In this document: positions 25,633 to 35,246 of the stretch, one piece after another
How positions within the stretch are numbered: position 1 is the first letter of the stretch
Layout: every line of letters begins with the position of its first letter
Assembly (NCBI RefSeq): GCF_003316765.1
Contig: NZ_NIJF01000033.1
Span: forward strand, 1 to 64,000
Reading direction: 5' to 3'
Length of the DNA: 64,000 nucleotides
Source of the DNA: Bacillus sp. P14.5
Lineage (GTDB): Bacteria > Bacillota > Bacilli > Bacillales > Bacillaceae_B
Made by a program: the position numbers and the translations under genes
The notes under the pieces: model-generated
What the model saw: only the letters and a program-made list of their open reading frames with translations
Database searches by the model: none
Told to the model about the DNA's origin: nothing

Positions 25633-25855
25633 AAATAATGAAACATTGAGAAGGATCAGTAGGATGATCCGGTCATTGAAAGAGAGGGAGCTCCCGGCTG
25701 CAAGGTTCCCATTGGCCTCCATCCGAACCTGCCTTTGAGTTCTGTAGCGCATACAGCGGTTCAAACCGTTATCATGATATGAGAGTAAAGCTTTGCTTTG
25801 AATCAGGGTGGTACCGCCAGTTTTTCTGGTCCCTGACATAGCAGGGCTTTTTTGT
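25633..25855 (+). ncRNA. T-box riboswitch, proline specific
   Basis: The conserved AGGGTGGTACCGC lies at 25805-25817, followed by a terminator (CCCTG, CAGGG, then TTTTTT). The specifier is CCT at 25728-25730: the surrounding GAA-CCT-GCCTTTGAG aligns with GAA-CTC-GCCTTTGAG in the leuS leader of this same window. Uncharged tRNA-Pro would stabilise the antiterminator and allow proS transcription. Confidence 0.92.
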
Positions 25856-25882
25856 TTTTATAAAAATTTGGAGGTGCAAGGA

Positions 25883-27313
25883 ATGGGAAAAGAGTTTGTA
25901 AAGAACATCACTGGCATGGATGAAGATTTTGCTCAGTGGTATACCGATGTTGTCACAAAAGCTGAATTGATCGATTATTCCAGTGTCCGGGGGTCAATGA
26001 TCATCCGCCCCTACGGCTATGCTCTTTGGGAAAATATCAAAGATGCACTCGATAAAAGAATAAAAGAAACCGGGCACGAGAATGTCTATATGCCGCTCTT
26101 TATTCCTGAAAGCCTGCTTCAAAGAGAGAAAGATCACATTGAAGGGTTTGCTCCGGAGGTCGCCTGGGTCACTCACGGCGGTGATGAAGAGCTGCAGGAG
26201 CGCCTTTGTGTGCGCCCCACATCAGAAGTCCTGTTTGGCGAGCACTATAAAAACATCATCCATTCATACCGCGACCTGCCAAAGCTTTATAACCAGTGGG
26301 CAAACGTGGTGAGATGGGAAAAAACTACGAGACCTTTCCTGCGCACGCTTGAATTTCTTTGGCAAGAGGGACATACATGCCACGAAACTGATGAAGACGC
26401 TCATGATGAAACAGTAAAAATGCTTGAGGTATATGCGGAGCTTTGTGAGAACATCCTTGCCATCCCTGTCATCAAAGGACAAAAAACAGAGAAAGAAAAG
26501 TTCGCAGGAGCCAAATACACTTATACCATCGAAAGCCTGATGCACGATGGAAAAGCACTGCAGTCCGGGACCTCCCATCATCTAGGTGACGGGTTTGCCA
26601 AAGCATTCGGCATCCAATTCTCCGACCGTGAAGGCAATCTTCAATATGTACAGCAAACGTCATGGGGGTTCACTACCCGCATCATCGGTGCGATGATCAT
26701 GGTCCATGGTGATGACCGCGGCCTTGTCATTCCGCCAAAAGCAGCTCCAACCCAGCTGATGATCGTGCCGATTGCCCAGCACAAAGAAGGTGTATTAGAC
26801 TTTGCTTACAACCTGAAAGACAGATTAACAGGCACCGTTCGGGTAAGTATCGATGCCAGCGACAAAAAGCCTGGCTGGAAATTCAATGAATATGAAATGA
26901 AAGGGATTCCTCTTCGTTTGGAAGTCGGCCCTCGGGATATTGAAAATAACCAGGTCGTCATTGCCCGCCGAGATACTGGGGAAAAAGTGACGGTCAGCCT
27001 GGATGAGTTGGAAAGCACCATTGCCCAGCTGCTCGATGACGTACAGAACAACCTGTTTGAAAAAGCTCTTAAACACCGAGAGGAAAAAACAAGCATTGCC
27101 TTGAACTTTGAAGAATTTGCGGAAAAATTGGATTCCAACAAAGGATTCATTAAAGCCATGTGGTGCGGTGACCAGGCTTGTGAGGTAAAAATCAAAGAAG
27201 AAACTGGTGCAACTTCACGCTGCATACCTTTTGAAGAAGAGAAAGTTTCAGATGATTGTGTATGCTGCGGCAAGGAAGCAGAACAGCTGGTTTATTGGGC
27301 TAGGGCTTACTAA
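25883..27313 (+). CDS. proS: Prolyl-tRNA synthetase, archaeal/eukaryotic-like type
   Basis: A 476-residue class II synthetase that charges tRNA-Pro. It lacks the large editing insertion of the typical bacterial ProRS (about 565 residues) and has the short archaeal/eukaryotic layout. Motif 2 is in [22 protein letters not shown] and motif 3 in [14 protein letters not shown]; the C-terminal zinc-like domain shows CGDQAC and [18 protein letters not shown], ending in the Tyr typical of this type. The ATG at 25883 follows GGAGG. Many Bacillus keep this as a second ProRS beside the bacterial form; I cannot see whether the other is present. Control by a proline T-box fits an amino-acid-starvation role. 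Confidence 0.93.
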   Translation: MGKEFVKNITGMDEDFAQWYTDVVTKAELIDYSSVRGSMIIRPYGYALWENIKDALDKRIKETGHENVYMPLFIPESLLQREKDHIEGFAPEVAWVTHGGDEELQERLCVRPTSEVLFGEHYKNIIHSYRDLPKLYNQWANVVRWEKTTRPFLRTLEFLWQEGHTCHETDEDAHDETVKMLEVYAELCENILAIPVIKGQKTEKEKFAGAKYTYTIESLMHDGKALQSGTSHHLGDGFAKAFGIQFSDREGNLQYVQQTSWGFTTRIIGAMIMVHGDDRGLVIPPKAAPTQLMIVPIAQHKEGVLDFAYNLKDRLTGTVRVSIDASDKKPGWKFNEYEMKGIPLRLEVGPRDIENNQVVIARRDTGEKVTVSLDELESTIAQLLDDVQNNLFEKALKHREEKTSIALNFEEFAEKLDSNKGFIKAMWCGDQACEVKIKEETGATSRCIPFEEEKVSDDCVCCGKEAEQLVYWARAY

Positions 27314-27317
27314 ATAG

Positions 27318-27356
27318 AAAAAGGATGACCGTTTTTGATAACGGGCATCCTTTTTC
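27318..27356 (+). terminator. Terminator between proS and the anti-sigma gene
   Basis: AAAGGATG, CCGT, ACGG and CATCCTTT form a stem followed by TTTC; it can act on both converging transcripts. Confidence 0.8.
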
Positions 27357-27361
27357 AACAT

Positions 27362-28120
27362 TCACTCAATCATCTGGTTAGCAAGATCAATTAATACTTC
27401 ACGCGTATCATATTTTTCAGCATTTGAAATGTAGATGTTGATATGAATTCCTTCTCTACTCTCAAATTTGATCGTTCCTCCATCATCCCCTAGATTCAAT
27501 TCGCCTGTTTCTCCCTTTTTGAGTTCTACTTGCTCAGGAGACTTATTTCCCTCTCCAATAATTTGCTGTTCAAAATCAACCGCACCAATCATAATAACTT
27601 CCCTGCCATTGGTAGCTCTAAAGTCTACCGAGATATCTTTTCCATCTGAGTTCGATTCGAAATGCCAGTCATATATCCTGTCTACTGCAAATTCACCTTC
27701 GAAAGGGAGATCCTCAGGTAATACTAACTTAAATGGCAAAGCGTTAAGGGCATCGTCGACTGAATCAGCCTTATATGATTTGGGCTGGTTGCTTAAGAAC
27801 TTGGTTCTTTCTTCTTCAGTCATATTTTCCAAGCCGCCTTGACTTTCTTCTTCTTTTAAAAGAGAAGTATCCAACCTCTCAGGCTGCCTGTCTGCCGAAA
27901 ATGGCAGAATTCCAGTCTGGCTGCCAATAATGCCAAGTAACAGTAGAATCGCCGCACCTGCCAGACCCCAGCCTAACAATTCAGGAAACCACCTTCTCTT
28001 TGGCCGGAGAGTTTGATTGTTCTCTATCTTAGTGAGCAGTTCATTTTCCTCTCTTTCAGAAAAAACCCGTCCTTCTCCGATATGGTTGTGAACAGCATCT
28101 TGAATTCGCTTATTGTTCAT
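27362..28120 (-). CDS. Membrane anti-sigma factor, partner of the ECF sigma
   Basis: A 252-residue protein with a cytoplasmic N-terminus (residues 1-48), one membrane segment (about 50-72, LLGWGLAGAAILLLLGIIG) and an extracytoplasmic domain of about 180 residues. This topology and its place directly after the sigma gene are typical of ECF anti-sigma factors. I do not see a ZAS zinc motif. The ATG at 28120 overlaps the sigma gene end by 11 bases and follows GGAGGCG, so translation is coupled at a matched ratio. The outer domain probably senses an envelope signal, which is not identifiable here. Confidence 0.8.
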   Translation of the reverse strand: MNNKRIQDAVHNHIGEGRVFSEREENELLTKIENNQTLRPKRRWFPELLGWGLAGAAILLLLGIIGSQTGILPFSADRQPERLDTSLLKEEESQGGLENMTEEERTKFLSNQPKSYKADSVDDALNALPFKLVLPEDLPFEGEFAVDRIYDWHFESNSDGKDISVDFRATNGREVIMIGAVDFEQQIIGEGNKSPEQVELKKGETGELNLGDDGGTIKFESREGIHINIYISNAEKYDTREVLIDLANQMIE

Positions 28121-28643
28121 TGAGATCGCCTCCAAGCTTTTGGTTCAAAAGATCACGGGCACGGGATAATCTGGTTCTGATCGTAGAAGAATTCATTCCA
28201 AGTATTTCTGATATTTCTTCAATTTTTAACTCTTGATAATAGAAAAATATGATGACTTCCCTGTATTTCACCGGAAGAGCAAATACTGCTTCACTCAACT
28301 CTGTTTTCTGCTGCTGTTTCAGCAAGTAGTGTTCGGGGCTCTCTGTTTTTGAATTTGAGGAGAAAGTATTCGTAAATAATAGCTTTTTATAATGCCAGCT
28401 TCTCAGATAATCCTTCGCTTTATTGGCCGCAATAGATAGAATCCATGCTTTCGCCGAGGTTTCATTTTCCAAGGTATCCATCTTTTGAAAAACAGTAATG
28501 AATACTTCCTGTACCAAGTCCTCTGCTGCACTCCAGCTTTTCACGTAGGAGTAAATCAGCCTCTTAACATCCTCGCCGTATTCGGTGACGAGGTCTCGGA
28601 TTGACCGCTCTTTTCCTGTACACTGTTCAGCACTCTTTGTCAT
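28110..28643 (-). CDS. ECF sigma factor
   Basis: A 177-residue sigma-70-family factor. Region 2 is around residues 35-100 (SAAEDLVQEVFITVFQKM; AKAWILSIAANKAKDYLR) and region 4 around 115-170 (LPVKYREVIIFFYYQELK; MNSSTIRTRLSRAR). It lacks regions 1 and 3, so it is an ECF factor redirecting RNA polymerase to stress genes. It is cotranscribed with a membrane anti-sigma factor. It resembles SigV/SigX-like factors, but I cannot assign an orthologue. Autoregulation is likely; I did not identify its own promoter. Confidence 0.9.
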   Translation of the reverse strand: MTKSAEQCTGKERSIRDLVTEYGEDVKRLIYSYVKSWSAAEDLVQEVFITVFQKMDTLENETSAKAWILSIAANKAKDYLRSWHYKKLLFTNTFSSNSKTESPEHYLLKQQQKTELSEAVFALPVKYREVIIFFYYQELKIEEISEILGMNSSTIRTRLSRARDLLNQKLGGDLNEQ

Positions 28644-28747
28644 ATCACACCACCATAAATCGTATTTTCACTTAACAGACGATTGCCGTTTATAAAAAGT
28701 CCCAAAATATGTTGAAGAAATTCGCTAAAAGGACTAAAATCAGCTGG

Positions 28748-28880
28748 TTATGAAATGTTTATCGGCGAACCGCTTTAACTTATCAGCGCTTTTTAACTTT
28801 TATCGGCGTAATTTTGGTTTTTATCCGCACTTTCAGGACTTTTATTGGCGTAAAACCAGATTTATCAGTCAAGCGGCAAA
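28748..28880. repeat. Short imperfect repeats with TTATCGGCG cores
   Basis: Five to six degenerate copies of TTTATCGGCG or close variants recur about every 20-22 bases between the sigma gene and ytwF. Loose relatives (ACCGATAAAAATAG, GCCGATAAACAAG) occur at 59470-59550. It holds no gene-like ORF. Confidence 0.5.
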
Positions 28881-28948
28881 TTTCGACACGCACATCACGC
28901 ACCCTATGTTCCTCACTGCAAGCCCCTTCCCTAAACAAAACAAAAAAA

Positions 28949-28968
28949 GCACGCCCGAGAGCGTGCTT
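28949..28968 (-). terminator. Terminator of ytwF
   Basis: AGCACGC and GCGTGCT form a stem, followed on the minus strand by TTTTTTTG. Confidence 0.85.
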
Positions 28969-28977
28969 CCACCTAGC

Positions 28978-29298
28978 TTAAACGCATTTGTCCTTTGGCT
29001 GTGTCTCGCCTTCCCACTCGAGCATGCCGCCTTCCATGTTGACGACCTTGAAGCCTCGGTCATGCATGAACTGGCTGACTTTGCCGCTGCGGTTGCCGGA
29101 ACGGCAGATGAGGATGTACTCTTTGTCTTTATCGAACTGATCAAGAGATTCTGGAATGTCGCCCATTTTGATGTGTTTTGCTTTTGGGATCATGCCTTCT
29201 TCTACTTCTTCGTCTTCACGGACGTCGACAAGGTCCAGATTCGCTCCCTCATCCAGCATTTTTTTCAATTCATCTGTTGTGATTGTTTTATAGCTCAT
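28978..29298 (-). CDS. ytwF: Rhodanese-domain protein
   Basis: A 106-residue single-domain rhodanese. The active-site loop is CRSGNRS near residues 65-71, with the Cys that carries persulfide sulfur; LVDVREDEEVEEG marks the family. Such proteins move sulfur between thiosulfate or Cys persulfide and cellular acceptors. Length and position beside leuS match B. subtilis YtwF. The start follows AGGTGGGT. It reads in the same direction as leuS but after a terminator-free gap on the other side, so it appears to be its own unit. Confidence 0.9.
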   Translation of the reverse strand: MSYKTITTDELKKMLDEGANLDLVDVREDEEVEEGMIPKAKHIKMGDIPESLDQFDKDKEYILICRSGNRSGKVSQFMHDRGFKVVNMEGGMLEWEGETQPKDKCV

Positions 29299-29364
29299 TA
29301 TGTACCCACCTTTCTTCTTTATTTTTTCATTATATCAGAGCTCTATGCACGGGAAAAATAAGAA

Positions 29365-29387
29365 GGCCGGCACCCAAAGCGCCGGCC
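29365..29387 (-). terminator. Terminator of leuS
   Basis: GGCCGGC and GCCGGCC form a perfect stem, followed on the minus strand by TTCTTATTTTT. Confidence 0.85.
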
Positions 29388-29395
29388 GGAATAAA

Positions 29396-31810
29396 TTAGT
29401 TTGCTACGATGTTAACAAGTTTGCCTGGAACAGCAATCACCTTGCGAACTGTCTTGCCTTCGATAAACTCCTGAACCTTCCCATCCTGAAGGGCGATTTC
29501 CTGAAGCTCATCTCTGCTGATGTCACGAGGTACAGTCAGCTTGGCACGAACTTTTCCATTCACCTGGAACACAATTTCGATTTCGTTGCTGACAAGCTTT
29601 GACTCATCATAAGAAGGCCACTCTGCATAAGCTAATGTTCCTTCATGGCCAAGCTTGCTCCACAGTTCTTCGGCAAGATGCGGAGTGACAGGTGCTAGCA
29701 TTTTCACGAAACCTTCAATGTACTCTTTTGGAAGTACGTCTGCTTTGTAAGCGTCGTTGATGAAAACCATCAACTGGGAAATTCCTGTGTTTAAACGAAG
29801 TCCTTCAAAGTCTTCTGTCACTTTTTTCACCGTCTGGTGGTAGCTCTTCTCCAGATCTTTGTTCGTTTCGTCTTTGACTTTTTCGCTGATGCTTCCATTT
29901 TCGTCTACTAGAAGTCTCCATACACGATCAAGGAATCTGCGGGAGCCGTCCAATCCGTTTTCACTCCAAGCGATTGAAGCTTCCAGAGGCCCCATGAACA
30001 TTTCGTACATACGAAGTGTATCGGCACCATGAGAAGAAACAATCTCATCTGGATTCACGACGTTTCCTTTGGATTTACTCATCTTCTCGTTGTTTTCCCC
30101 GAGGATCATCCCTTGGTTGAACAGCTTTTGGAATGGCTCTTTCGTTGGCACTACGCCGATATCGTAAAGGAATTTGTGCCAGAAACGTGCATACAGCAAG
30201 TGAAGCACAGCATGCTCTGCTCCGCCGATGTACATGTCGACCGGCAGCCAGTGGTTCAGGTTCTCTTCACTCGCAAGTGCCTCATCGTTATGAGGATCGA
30301 TGTAGCGAAGGTAATACCAGCAGCTTCCCGCCCATTGCGGCATTGTATTGGTTTCACGGCGTCCTTTTTTCCCTGTTTCAGGGTCTGTAACATTCACCCA
30401 CTCGCTGATATTGGCAAGCGGAGATTCACCTGTTCCCGAAGGCTTGATTTCCGTCGTTTTCGGAAGTGTCAGCGGCAGATCTTCAACAGGAACTGTCGTT
30501 GTCGTGCCGTCCTCCCAATGAATGACTGGAATCGGCTCGCCCCAATAACGCTGGCGGCTGAACAGCCAATCTCTCAAGCGGTAAGTCGTTTTCTTCTCAC
30601 CGACACCTTCTTTTTCAAGCCACTCGATTGCTTTTGTGATTCCCTCTTCTTTTCCAAGACCATTAAGGAAATCAGAGTTTACATGCTCACCGTCGCCTGT
30701 GTACGCTTCTTCGTCCACATTTCCGCCGGCTACAACTTCTTTGATAGGAAGCTCGAATTTTTTCGCAAATTCATAATCTCTTTCATCATGCGCTGGAACC
30801 GCCATGATTGCGCCTGTTCCGTAACTCATCAATACATAGTCGGCAATCCAGATCGGCATTTTCTCGCCATTGATCGGGTTGACTGCATATGCACCAGTGA
30901 AAACGCCTGATTTATCTTTTGCAAGGTCTGTACGCTCAAGGTCACTCTTCGTTTTCACTTTATCAATATAAGCAGCAACCGCTTCTTTTTGCTCGCTCGT
31001 TGTGATTTCGTCTACCAGCCCATGTTCAGGAGCAAGCACAGCATACGTTGCACCGAAAAGGGTATCAGGGCGGGTTGTGAAAGCAGTGAACTTCTTATCA
31101 GTGCCTTCAATCGTAAAGTTGACTTCCGCTCCTTCAGAACGGCCGATCCAGTTTCGCTGCATGTCTTTGATGCTCTCCGGCCAGTCAACCTCTTCAAGGT
31201 CTTCAAGAAGGCGGTCTGCATAAGCCGTGATTTTCAGCATCCACTGTCTCATCGGACGGCGTTCTACCGGATGCCCTCCACGCTCACTTTTTCCATCAAT
31301 AACTTCTTCGTTTGCCAGTACCGTTCCAAGTGCAGGGCACCAGTTAACGGCAACTTCATCGACATAAGCAAGATCTTTTTCATAAAGCTTTGTAAAAATC
31401 CATTGCGTCCATTTATAGTACCCAGGATCCGTTGTATTGACTTCGCGGTCCCAATCATAAGAGAATCCAAGAGCCTTGATCTGGCGGCGGAATGTGTTGA
31501 TGTTCTTCTCCGTGAATTCTGCCGGGTCGTTGCCAGTATCAAGCGCATACTGCTCTGCCGGCAGGCCGAATGCATCCCAGCCCATTGGATGAAGGACGTT
31601 GTATCCCTGCATTCTCTTCATGCGGGAAAGGATATCTGTAGCCGTGTATCCTTCCGGGTGCCCTACGTGGAGGCCGGCACCTGATGGATACGGAAACATA
31701 TCCAGTGCATAGAACTTCGGTTTATCCTTTTCAGTTTCGGTTTTGAATGTTTTTTGTTCTTCCCAATAATGCTGCCACTTTTGTTCGATGTCTTTGTGGT
31801 TAAAACTCAT
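29396..31810 (-). CDS. leuS: Leucyl-tRNA synthetase
   Basis: An 804-residue class I synthetase that charges tRNA-Leu, with an editing domain in the middle. The HIGH-type motif is HVGH in [15 protein letters not shown] (residues about 37-51); the second motif is KMSKSKGN (about 577-584). The CP1 editing region has [12 protein letters not shown] (about 246-257). Length matches Bacillus LeuRS (804-805). The start follows AGGAGG. The gene has a long leader with a T-box (32060-32332) and, unusually, a G/C-rich dispersed palindrome between that T-box and the start codon. Confidence 0.98.
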   Translation of the reverse strand: MSFNHKDIEQKWQHYWEEQKTFKTETEKDKPKFYALDMFPYPSGAGLHVGHPEGYTATDILSRMKRMQGYNVLHPMGWDAFGLPAEQYALDTGNDPAEFTEKNINTFRRQIKALGFSYDWDREVNTTDPGYYKWTQWIFTKLYEKDLAYVDEVAVNWCPALGTVLANEEVIDGKSERGGHPVERRPMRQWMLKITAYADRLLEDLEEVDWPESIKDMQRNWIGRSEGAEVNFTIEGTDKKFTAFTTRPDTLFGATYAVLAPEHGLVDEITTSEQKEAVAAYIDKVKTKSDLERTDLAKDKSGVFTGAYAVNPINGEKMPIWIADYVLMSYGTGAIMAVPAHDERDYEFAKKFELPIKEVVAGGNVDEEAYTGDGEHVNSDFLNGLGKEEGITKAIEWLEKEGVGEKKTTYRLRDWLFSRQRYWGEPIPVIHWEDGTTTTVPVEDLPLTLPKTTEIKPSGTGESPLANISEWVNVTDPETGKKGRRETNTMPQWAGSCWYYLRYIDPHNDEALASEENLNHWLPVDMYIGGAEHAVLHLLYARFWHKFLYDIGVVPTKEPFQKLFNQGMILGENNEKMSKSKGNVVNPDEIVSSHGADTLRMYEMFMGPLEASIAWSENGLDGSRRFLDRVWRLLVDENGSISEKVKDETNKDLEKSYHQTVKKVTEDFEGLRLNTGISQLMVFINDAYKADVLPKEYIEGFVKMLAPVTPHLAEELWSKLGHEGTLAYAEWPSYDESKLVSNEIEIVFQVNGKVRAKLTVPRDISRDELQEIALQDGKVQEFIEGKTVRKVIAVPGKLVNIVAN

Positions 31811-31880
31811 TGTGTGGAGCCTCCTTTTTTGATAAAAAATAAATTACTGTCTCAATCACTTTGCTTTTCCTAAAAGGGTT

Positions 31881-32006
31881 CGTTGATTTCCGCTCCAGGA
31901 TGCTCGACTCCGCGGGGCGGGCGGTGAGCCTCCTCGGCTTTGCCTGTGGGGTCTCACCTGCCCGCTGCTCCCGCAGGAGGTCGCTCATCCTTCCGCTCCA
32001 ATCAAC
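31881..32006. repeat. G/C-rich dispersed palindrome inside the leuS leader
   Basis: It begins GTTGATTTCCGCTCC and ends GGAAGGA / TTCCGCTCCAATCAACTC, with the core CGGGGCGGGCGGTGAGCC and GGGGTCTCACCTGCCCG. Arms pair over most of their length. It is the same family as 62656-62777 and parts of 19583-20165 and 33944-34243. It lies downstream of the T-box terminator and 70 bases before the leuS start codon. Confidence 0.8.
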
Positions 32007-32059
32007 TCTGTAGAAAAACCCATTTTCAAACTAAAAGCATAGCCCTTGAAAACCATTAA

Positions 32060-32332
32060 AAACAAAAAACTCCCGCCCCAATTATTAATAAATAATAATT
32101 GGGACGAGAGGTCTTTGATAAACTCCCGCGGTACCACCCAGATTAGTGTACACGCACTCACTTAATTCCATCCTTAACGCGGAAAACGGCAGGCATTACT
32201 TAGGTTCACACCCGCAACTCAAAGGCGAGTTCATGATGGTATCCGGTTGACTTTCACCTGCCGTCAACTCTCTAAAACGGTTCCTCATCATTACTATTCC
32301 TTATCAACGTTGAATTCTATACAACTATTGTA
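32060..32332 (-). ncRNA. T-box riboswitch, leucine specific
   Basis: On the minus strand the T-box sequence is CTGGGTGGTACCGCGGGAG (near 32123-32141), followed by a terminator with GTCCCAATTATTAT and ATAATTGGGGC arms and TTTTTTG (32069-32112). The specifier is CTC (plus-strand 32227-32229) in the context GAA-CTC-GCCTTTGAG. It senses uncharged tRNA-Leu to control leuS. Confidence 0.93.
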
Positions 32333-32338
32333 TTCACT

Positions 32339-32367
32339 ATTTTATGCAAAAGTATACGGAGTTGCAA
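32339..32367 (-). promoter_or_regulatory. SigA promoter of leuS
   Basis: TTGCAA and TAAAAT with a 17-base spacer on the minus strand, about 10 bases before the T-box leader. Confidence 0.8.
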
Positions 32368-32422
32368 GCCTAAATATTTTTATTTTTCTCAGGTATTTTT
32401 CTTGGTGTCCTTTTAGAAAAAA

Positions 32423-32450
32423 AGACCACCTTCATGAAGAAGATAGTCTT
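32423..32450 (-). terminator. Terminator of the MFS transporter gene
   Basis: AAGACTATCTTC and GAAGGTGGTCTT form a stem with a short loop, followed on the minus strand by TTTTTTTC. Confidence 0.8.
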
Positions 32451-32455
32451 GGAAT

Positions 32456-33643
32456 TTAGGAGATGGATATGGAGACAGCTTCTTTCTTTTTCAAAGACTT
32501 GTCATAGACTGCTGTAAAGATAATGGCAATGGCAAATAATCCGATTAAAGCTGTAAATAGGAATGAAATGCCGAAACCATCCACGAGCAGCCCTCCTAAT
32601 ACTGGACCGATCATTCTTCCGCCAGTCGCTGTACTGTTGACGATTCCCTGGTAGAATCCTTCCCTGCCCTTTGGAGCAAGGTCATTGGCGATGGTCGGAA
32701 CCGCCGGCCAGATGAGCATTTCCCCGATGGTCATTATAATCATCGCAATTGCGAACATTTGGAAAGCATCAGCCGTCGCAGCCACACCGAATGAAATCAT
32801 GAAAATGACAATCCCGATCTGAATCTGCATCTTTAAGTTATTTTCAAAGCGGCGGATGACTTTGGACAGAATTGGCTGCGCCAGGACGATTAACGCACCA
32901 TTAATGGTCCACAGCAAGCTGTATTGCTTCAGGCTGATATTAATTTCCTGTGTATAGCTTGCGATGGTCGACTGCCACTGCACATAGCCGATCCAGCACA
33001 GGATATAGGCTGAGCAGATCAAAATCAAAGCTGTGAATTTAGCTTTATTTTTAATAAATGCGCCTTCTTGAATCACTGAAGTCTGCTTTCCGGTATTCAC
33101 ACTGATGTTCTTGTAGCCAAAGAAGGCGATCAAGAAGAAGACAACATACATAATCAAGTTTGCTAGAAAGATATATTGAAAGGAATAAGAAGCAACAAGC
33201 CCTCCGAGTGCTGCACCGACCGCGACGCCGACATTCTGCGCAACATAGATGGCATTGAATGACTTACGCCCGCCTTCAGGCCAGACAGACCCTGCCATGG
33301 CGTACACAGAAGGAAAAACGATACCAGAACCAAAACCGACGATTGCAAGAAAAATAACATAATGAGGCCATCCATGATAAAAATTCATTCCAACTAGAGC
33401 CAGCAGCGTAATGATGATTCCTGTTAAAATTGAACGGTATCCACCGATTTTATCAAAGAGACTTCCTCCAAACAGATTTCCGATGACACTTGCCCCGGCA
33501 TTCAACATAAGGACCAATCCGGCAACTGATAATGACTTGCCAAGATGCGAATGAATGTAAATTGTATTCAACGGCCATAAAAACGATGCTGCCGTGACAT
33601 TTACCATCATACCGGCAATCAGCAGCCACAATGATTTAGGCAT
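32456..33643 (-). CDS. yttB: Major facilitator superfamily efflux transporter
   Basis: A 395-residue membrane protein with 12 predicted helices. The MFS A-motif is seen in GGSLFDKIGGYRSILTG (residues about 60-76). The relation to drug/proton antiporters of the YttB/YtgB-like group fits its place between leuS and other 'ytt' genes. The ATG at 33643 (MPKSLWLLIAGM) follows GGGAAGCG; an ATG 13 codons upstream lacks a ribosome binding site. The substrate is unknown. It appears to be transcribed alone. Confidence 0.85.
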   Translation of the reverse strand: MPKSLWLLIAGMMVNVTAASFLWPLNTIYIHSHLGKSLSVAGLVLMLNAGASVIGNLFGGSLFDKIGGYRSILTGIIITLLALVGMNFYHGWPHYVIFLAIVGFGSGIVFPSVYAMAGSVWPEGGRKSFNAIYVAQNVGVAVGAALGGLVASYSFQYIFLANLIMYVVFFLIAFFGYKNISVNTGKQTSVIQEGAFIKNKAKFTALILICSAYILCWIGYVQWQSTIASYTQEINISLKQYSLLWTINGALIVLAQPILSKVIRRFENNLKMQIQIGIVIFMISFGVAATADAFQMFAIAMIIMTIGEMLIWPAVPTIANDLAPKGREGFYQGIVNSTATGGRMIGPVLGGLLVDGFGISFLFTALIGLFAIAIIFTAVYDKSLKKKEAVSISIS

Positions 33644-33885
33644 AATGAGCGCTTCCCTTCCCTGAGATATTTCGATTCTCAAAATGAATTATAGGGCTTT
33701 TCAGGGCACTGCGCAATACACTTTGGAATAGAGAGATTATTCCAAAAAAGACTGGGATATTTTCACCAAACCTTGTCGGATTAATCGGAGATGGTTCTGT
33801 TCATTCATGATGTTTTTCTGGGAGGCTTTGAAGGACAGCTCACAGCTTCACTTCCCTTTTTTCTGCACCGGTTTTCTTTTTTTCT

Positions 33886-34290
33886 TTGGCTCTTTTCTAA
33901 GAGATTGTTGCTATTTTATCCTCCTCTTCATTTTACATAGAACGATTGGAGCGGAAGGCGTGCGACCTCCTGCGGGACTAGCGGGACAGGTGAGACCAAG
34001 GTTACGTACCCACTGGAACGTAACCCCGCAGGCGAATCCAGTTCCAGCGGCCAGCACCTAGCGGATTACTGTCTCCTTCCTTGCGATAAGTCATCATCGA
34101 ATCGCTGTCGCTCTTCGTGATTCCTTTATCTCATGCAGGAGCCCTTAAATCCGTACGGTGCTGAACGGCCGCTTCCGCTTTTTATGAAGCCGAGGAGGCT
34201 CAACGCCCGCCCCGCGGAGTCGTGCGCATGGAGCGGAAATCCATTACTCTAAAAACAGCAACAATCTTTGCGAAAACAGCCTTTTCGTTT
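33886..34290. mobile_element. Composite element: MITE-like ends around a G/C-rich palindrome
   Basis: The left end reads GGCTCTTTTCTAAGAGATTG then TTGCTATTTTA, and the right end inverted reads AAGGCTGTTTTCGCAAAGAT then TGTTGCTGTTTT, so the two ends are inverted relatives of the MITE at 19032. Between them is a complete palindromic repeat, from GATTGGAGCGGAAGG (33944) to GGAGCGGAAATCCATTA (34243). It has no gene. Confidence 0.6.
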
Positions 34291-34361
34291 ACATTTCCTA
34301 CACTATCCGGCTCCCCCATCCGCTGCGAAAAATCTGCAAAAAGCGACTAAACCACCTCACA

Positions 34362-34928
34362 TCATGTTTCTTTTAACATTGAATGCTTACGATAAGCTTT
34401 AAAGTAACTTCTCCAAAAAAGGATTGCCATAAGTGCGGGCAGCAGCTTCATGAGGACAAATGGAGTTTCAAATAAAAATGCTTTCCAAAATAATGAACCG
34501 TCCATACTCCACAGCCCCTCATGATATAACTCAGCATCACTGTAGAACATAAATGAATAAGCCAAAAATAAGGTACCCAGCCAAAATGAATAATTCATCA
34601 ATCGCTTATAATAATTACCCTGTGATTGGCGGTCAGAGAAGATTTCATTTTGAGCATCGTTTTCTTTTTGCCAATACCGTATGCCGCTAAGCCAGGGTCC
34701 CTTTAAATAGTGCCAGCCAAAATCCTCATAAATACCTTTGTATTCCGCGAGCTTTTCCTTAGGCAGATTATCTTGATAATCAAGCCGCATTACATATCTC
34801 TTGTCCGTTTGTTCAAAAGTGTATATTCCTGACCCACTAATATTTGTACAGCGATAGCCTTTCTGTAATTGCTCGTTCAGCCATTGCTCTTCTTTTTCAA
34901 TATTAAAAAATACTCTAAACTTCTTCAT
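34362..34928 (-). CDS. DUF2812 membrane protein
   Basis: A 188-residue protein: a soluble N-terminal DUF2812-type region (MKKFRVFFNIEKEEQWLN, then LQKGYRCTNISGSGIYTF) followed by two membrane segments near residues 115-135 and 150-175. The ATG at 34928 lies inside the end of the PadR gene and follows AAGGAAG. PadR-DUF2812 pairs are common in Bacillales and may act in cell envelope or drug stress; the function is not established. The gene is likely controlled by the PadR regulator it overlaps. Confidence 0.8.
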   Translation of the reverse strand: MKKFRVFFNIEKEEQWLNEQLQKGYRCTNISGSGIYTFEQTDKRYVMRLDYQDNLPKEKLAEYKGIYEDFGWHYLKGPWLSGIRYWQKENDAQNEIFSDRQSQGNYYKRLMNYSFWLGTLFLAYSFMFYSDAELYHEGLWSMDGSLFWKAFLFETPFVLMKLLPALMAILFWRSYFKAYRKHSMLKET

Positions 34929-35232
34929 TTGATTCACTTCCTTCATACAAGGATAAAATATGCACAAGCCTTTCTTGTTCCATTTTCAAAACGTCGTTTC
35001 CTTCTGAAGTAATCATATAGATTTTTTTCCTGCCGGAGTTTCCAACAGATTCAATCCAGCCATGCTTATTCAAGTTTTCAATCGCCCCGTATAACGTACC
35101 AGCCGCTAATATAACGCTGCCATTGCTTAATTTTTCTATCTTCTGCATTGCGGCATATCCGTGGAGCGGTTCACGCAGAGCCAATAAAATATAGTGCATG
35201 GTTTCAGACAATGGCAATAACTTATGTTTCAT
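34915..35232 (-). CDS. PadR-family transcription regulator
   Basis: A 105-residue winged-helix regulator. The PadR core is visible as ETMHYILLALREPLHGYAAM (residues about 10-29), LAAGTLYGAIENLNKHGWIE (about 42-61) and RKKIYMITSEG (about 68-78). It is a short type-1 PadR with a brief C-terminal dimer helix. It overlaps the DUF2812 gene it probably regulates. Two near-palindromic sites in its promoter (35247-35310) suggest autoregulation. The effector is unknown. Confidence 0.9.
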   Translation of the reverse strand: MKHKLLPLSETMHYILLALREPLHGYAAMQKIEKLSNGSVILAAGTLYGAIENLNKHGWIESVGNSGRKKIYMITSEGNDVLKMEQERLVHILSLYEGSESNEEV

Positions 35233-35246
35233 ACTTTCACCCTCTA

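Noticed and set aside
30029..30910. 293-codon plus-strand ORF opposite leuS
   Set aside because: leuS is complete and strongly matched on the minus strand; the other frame has no ribosome binding site and low protein character.
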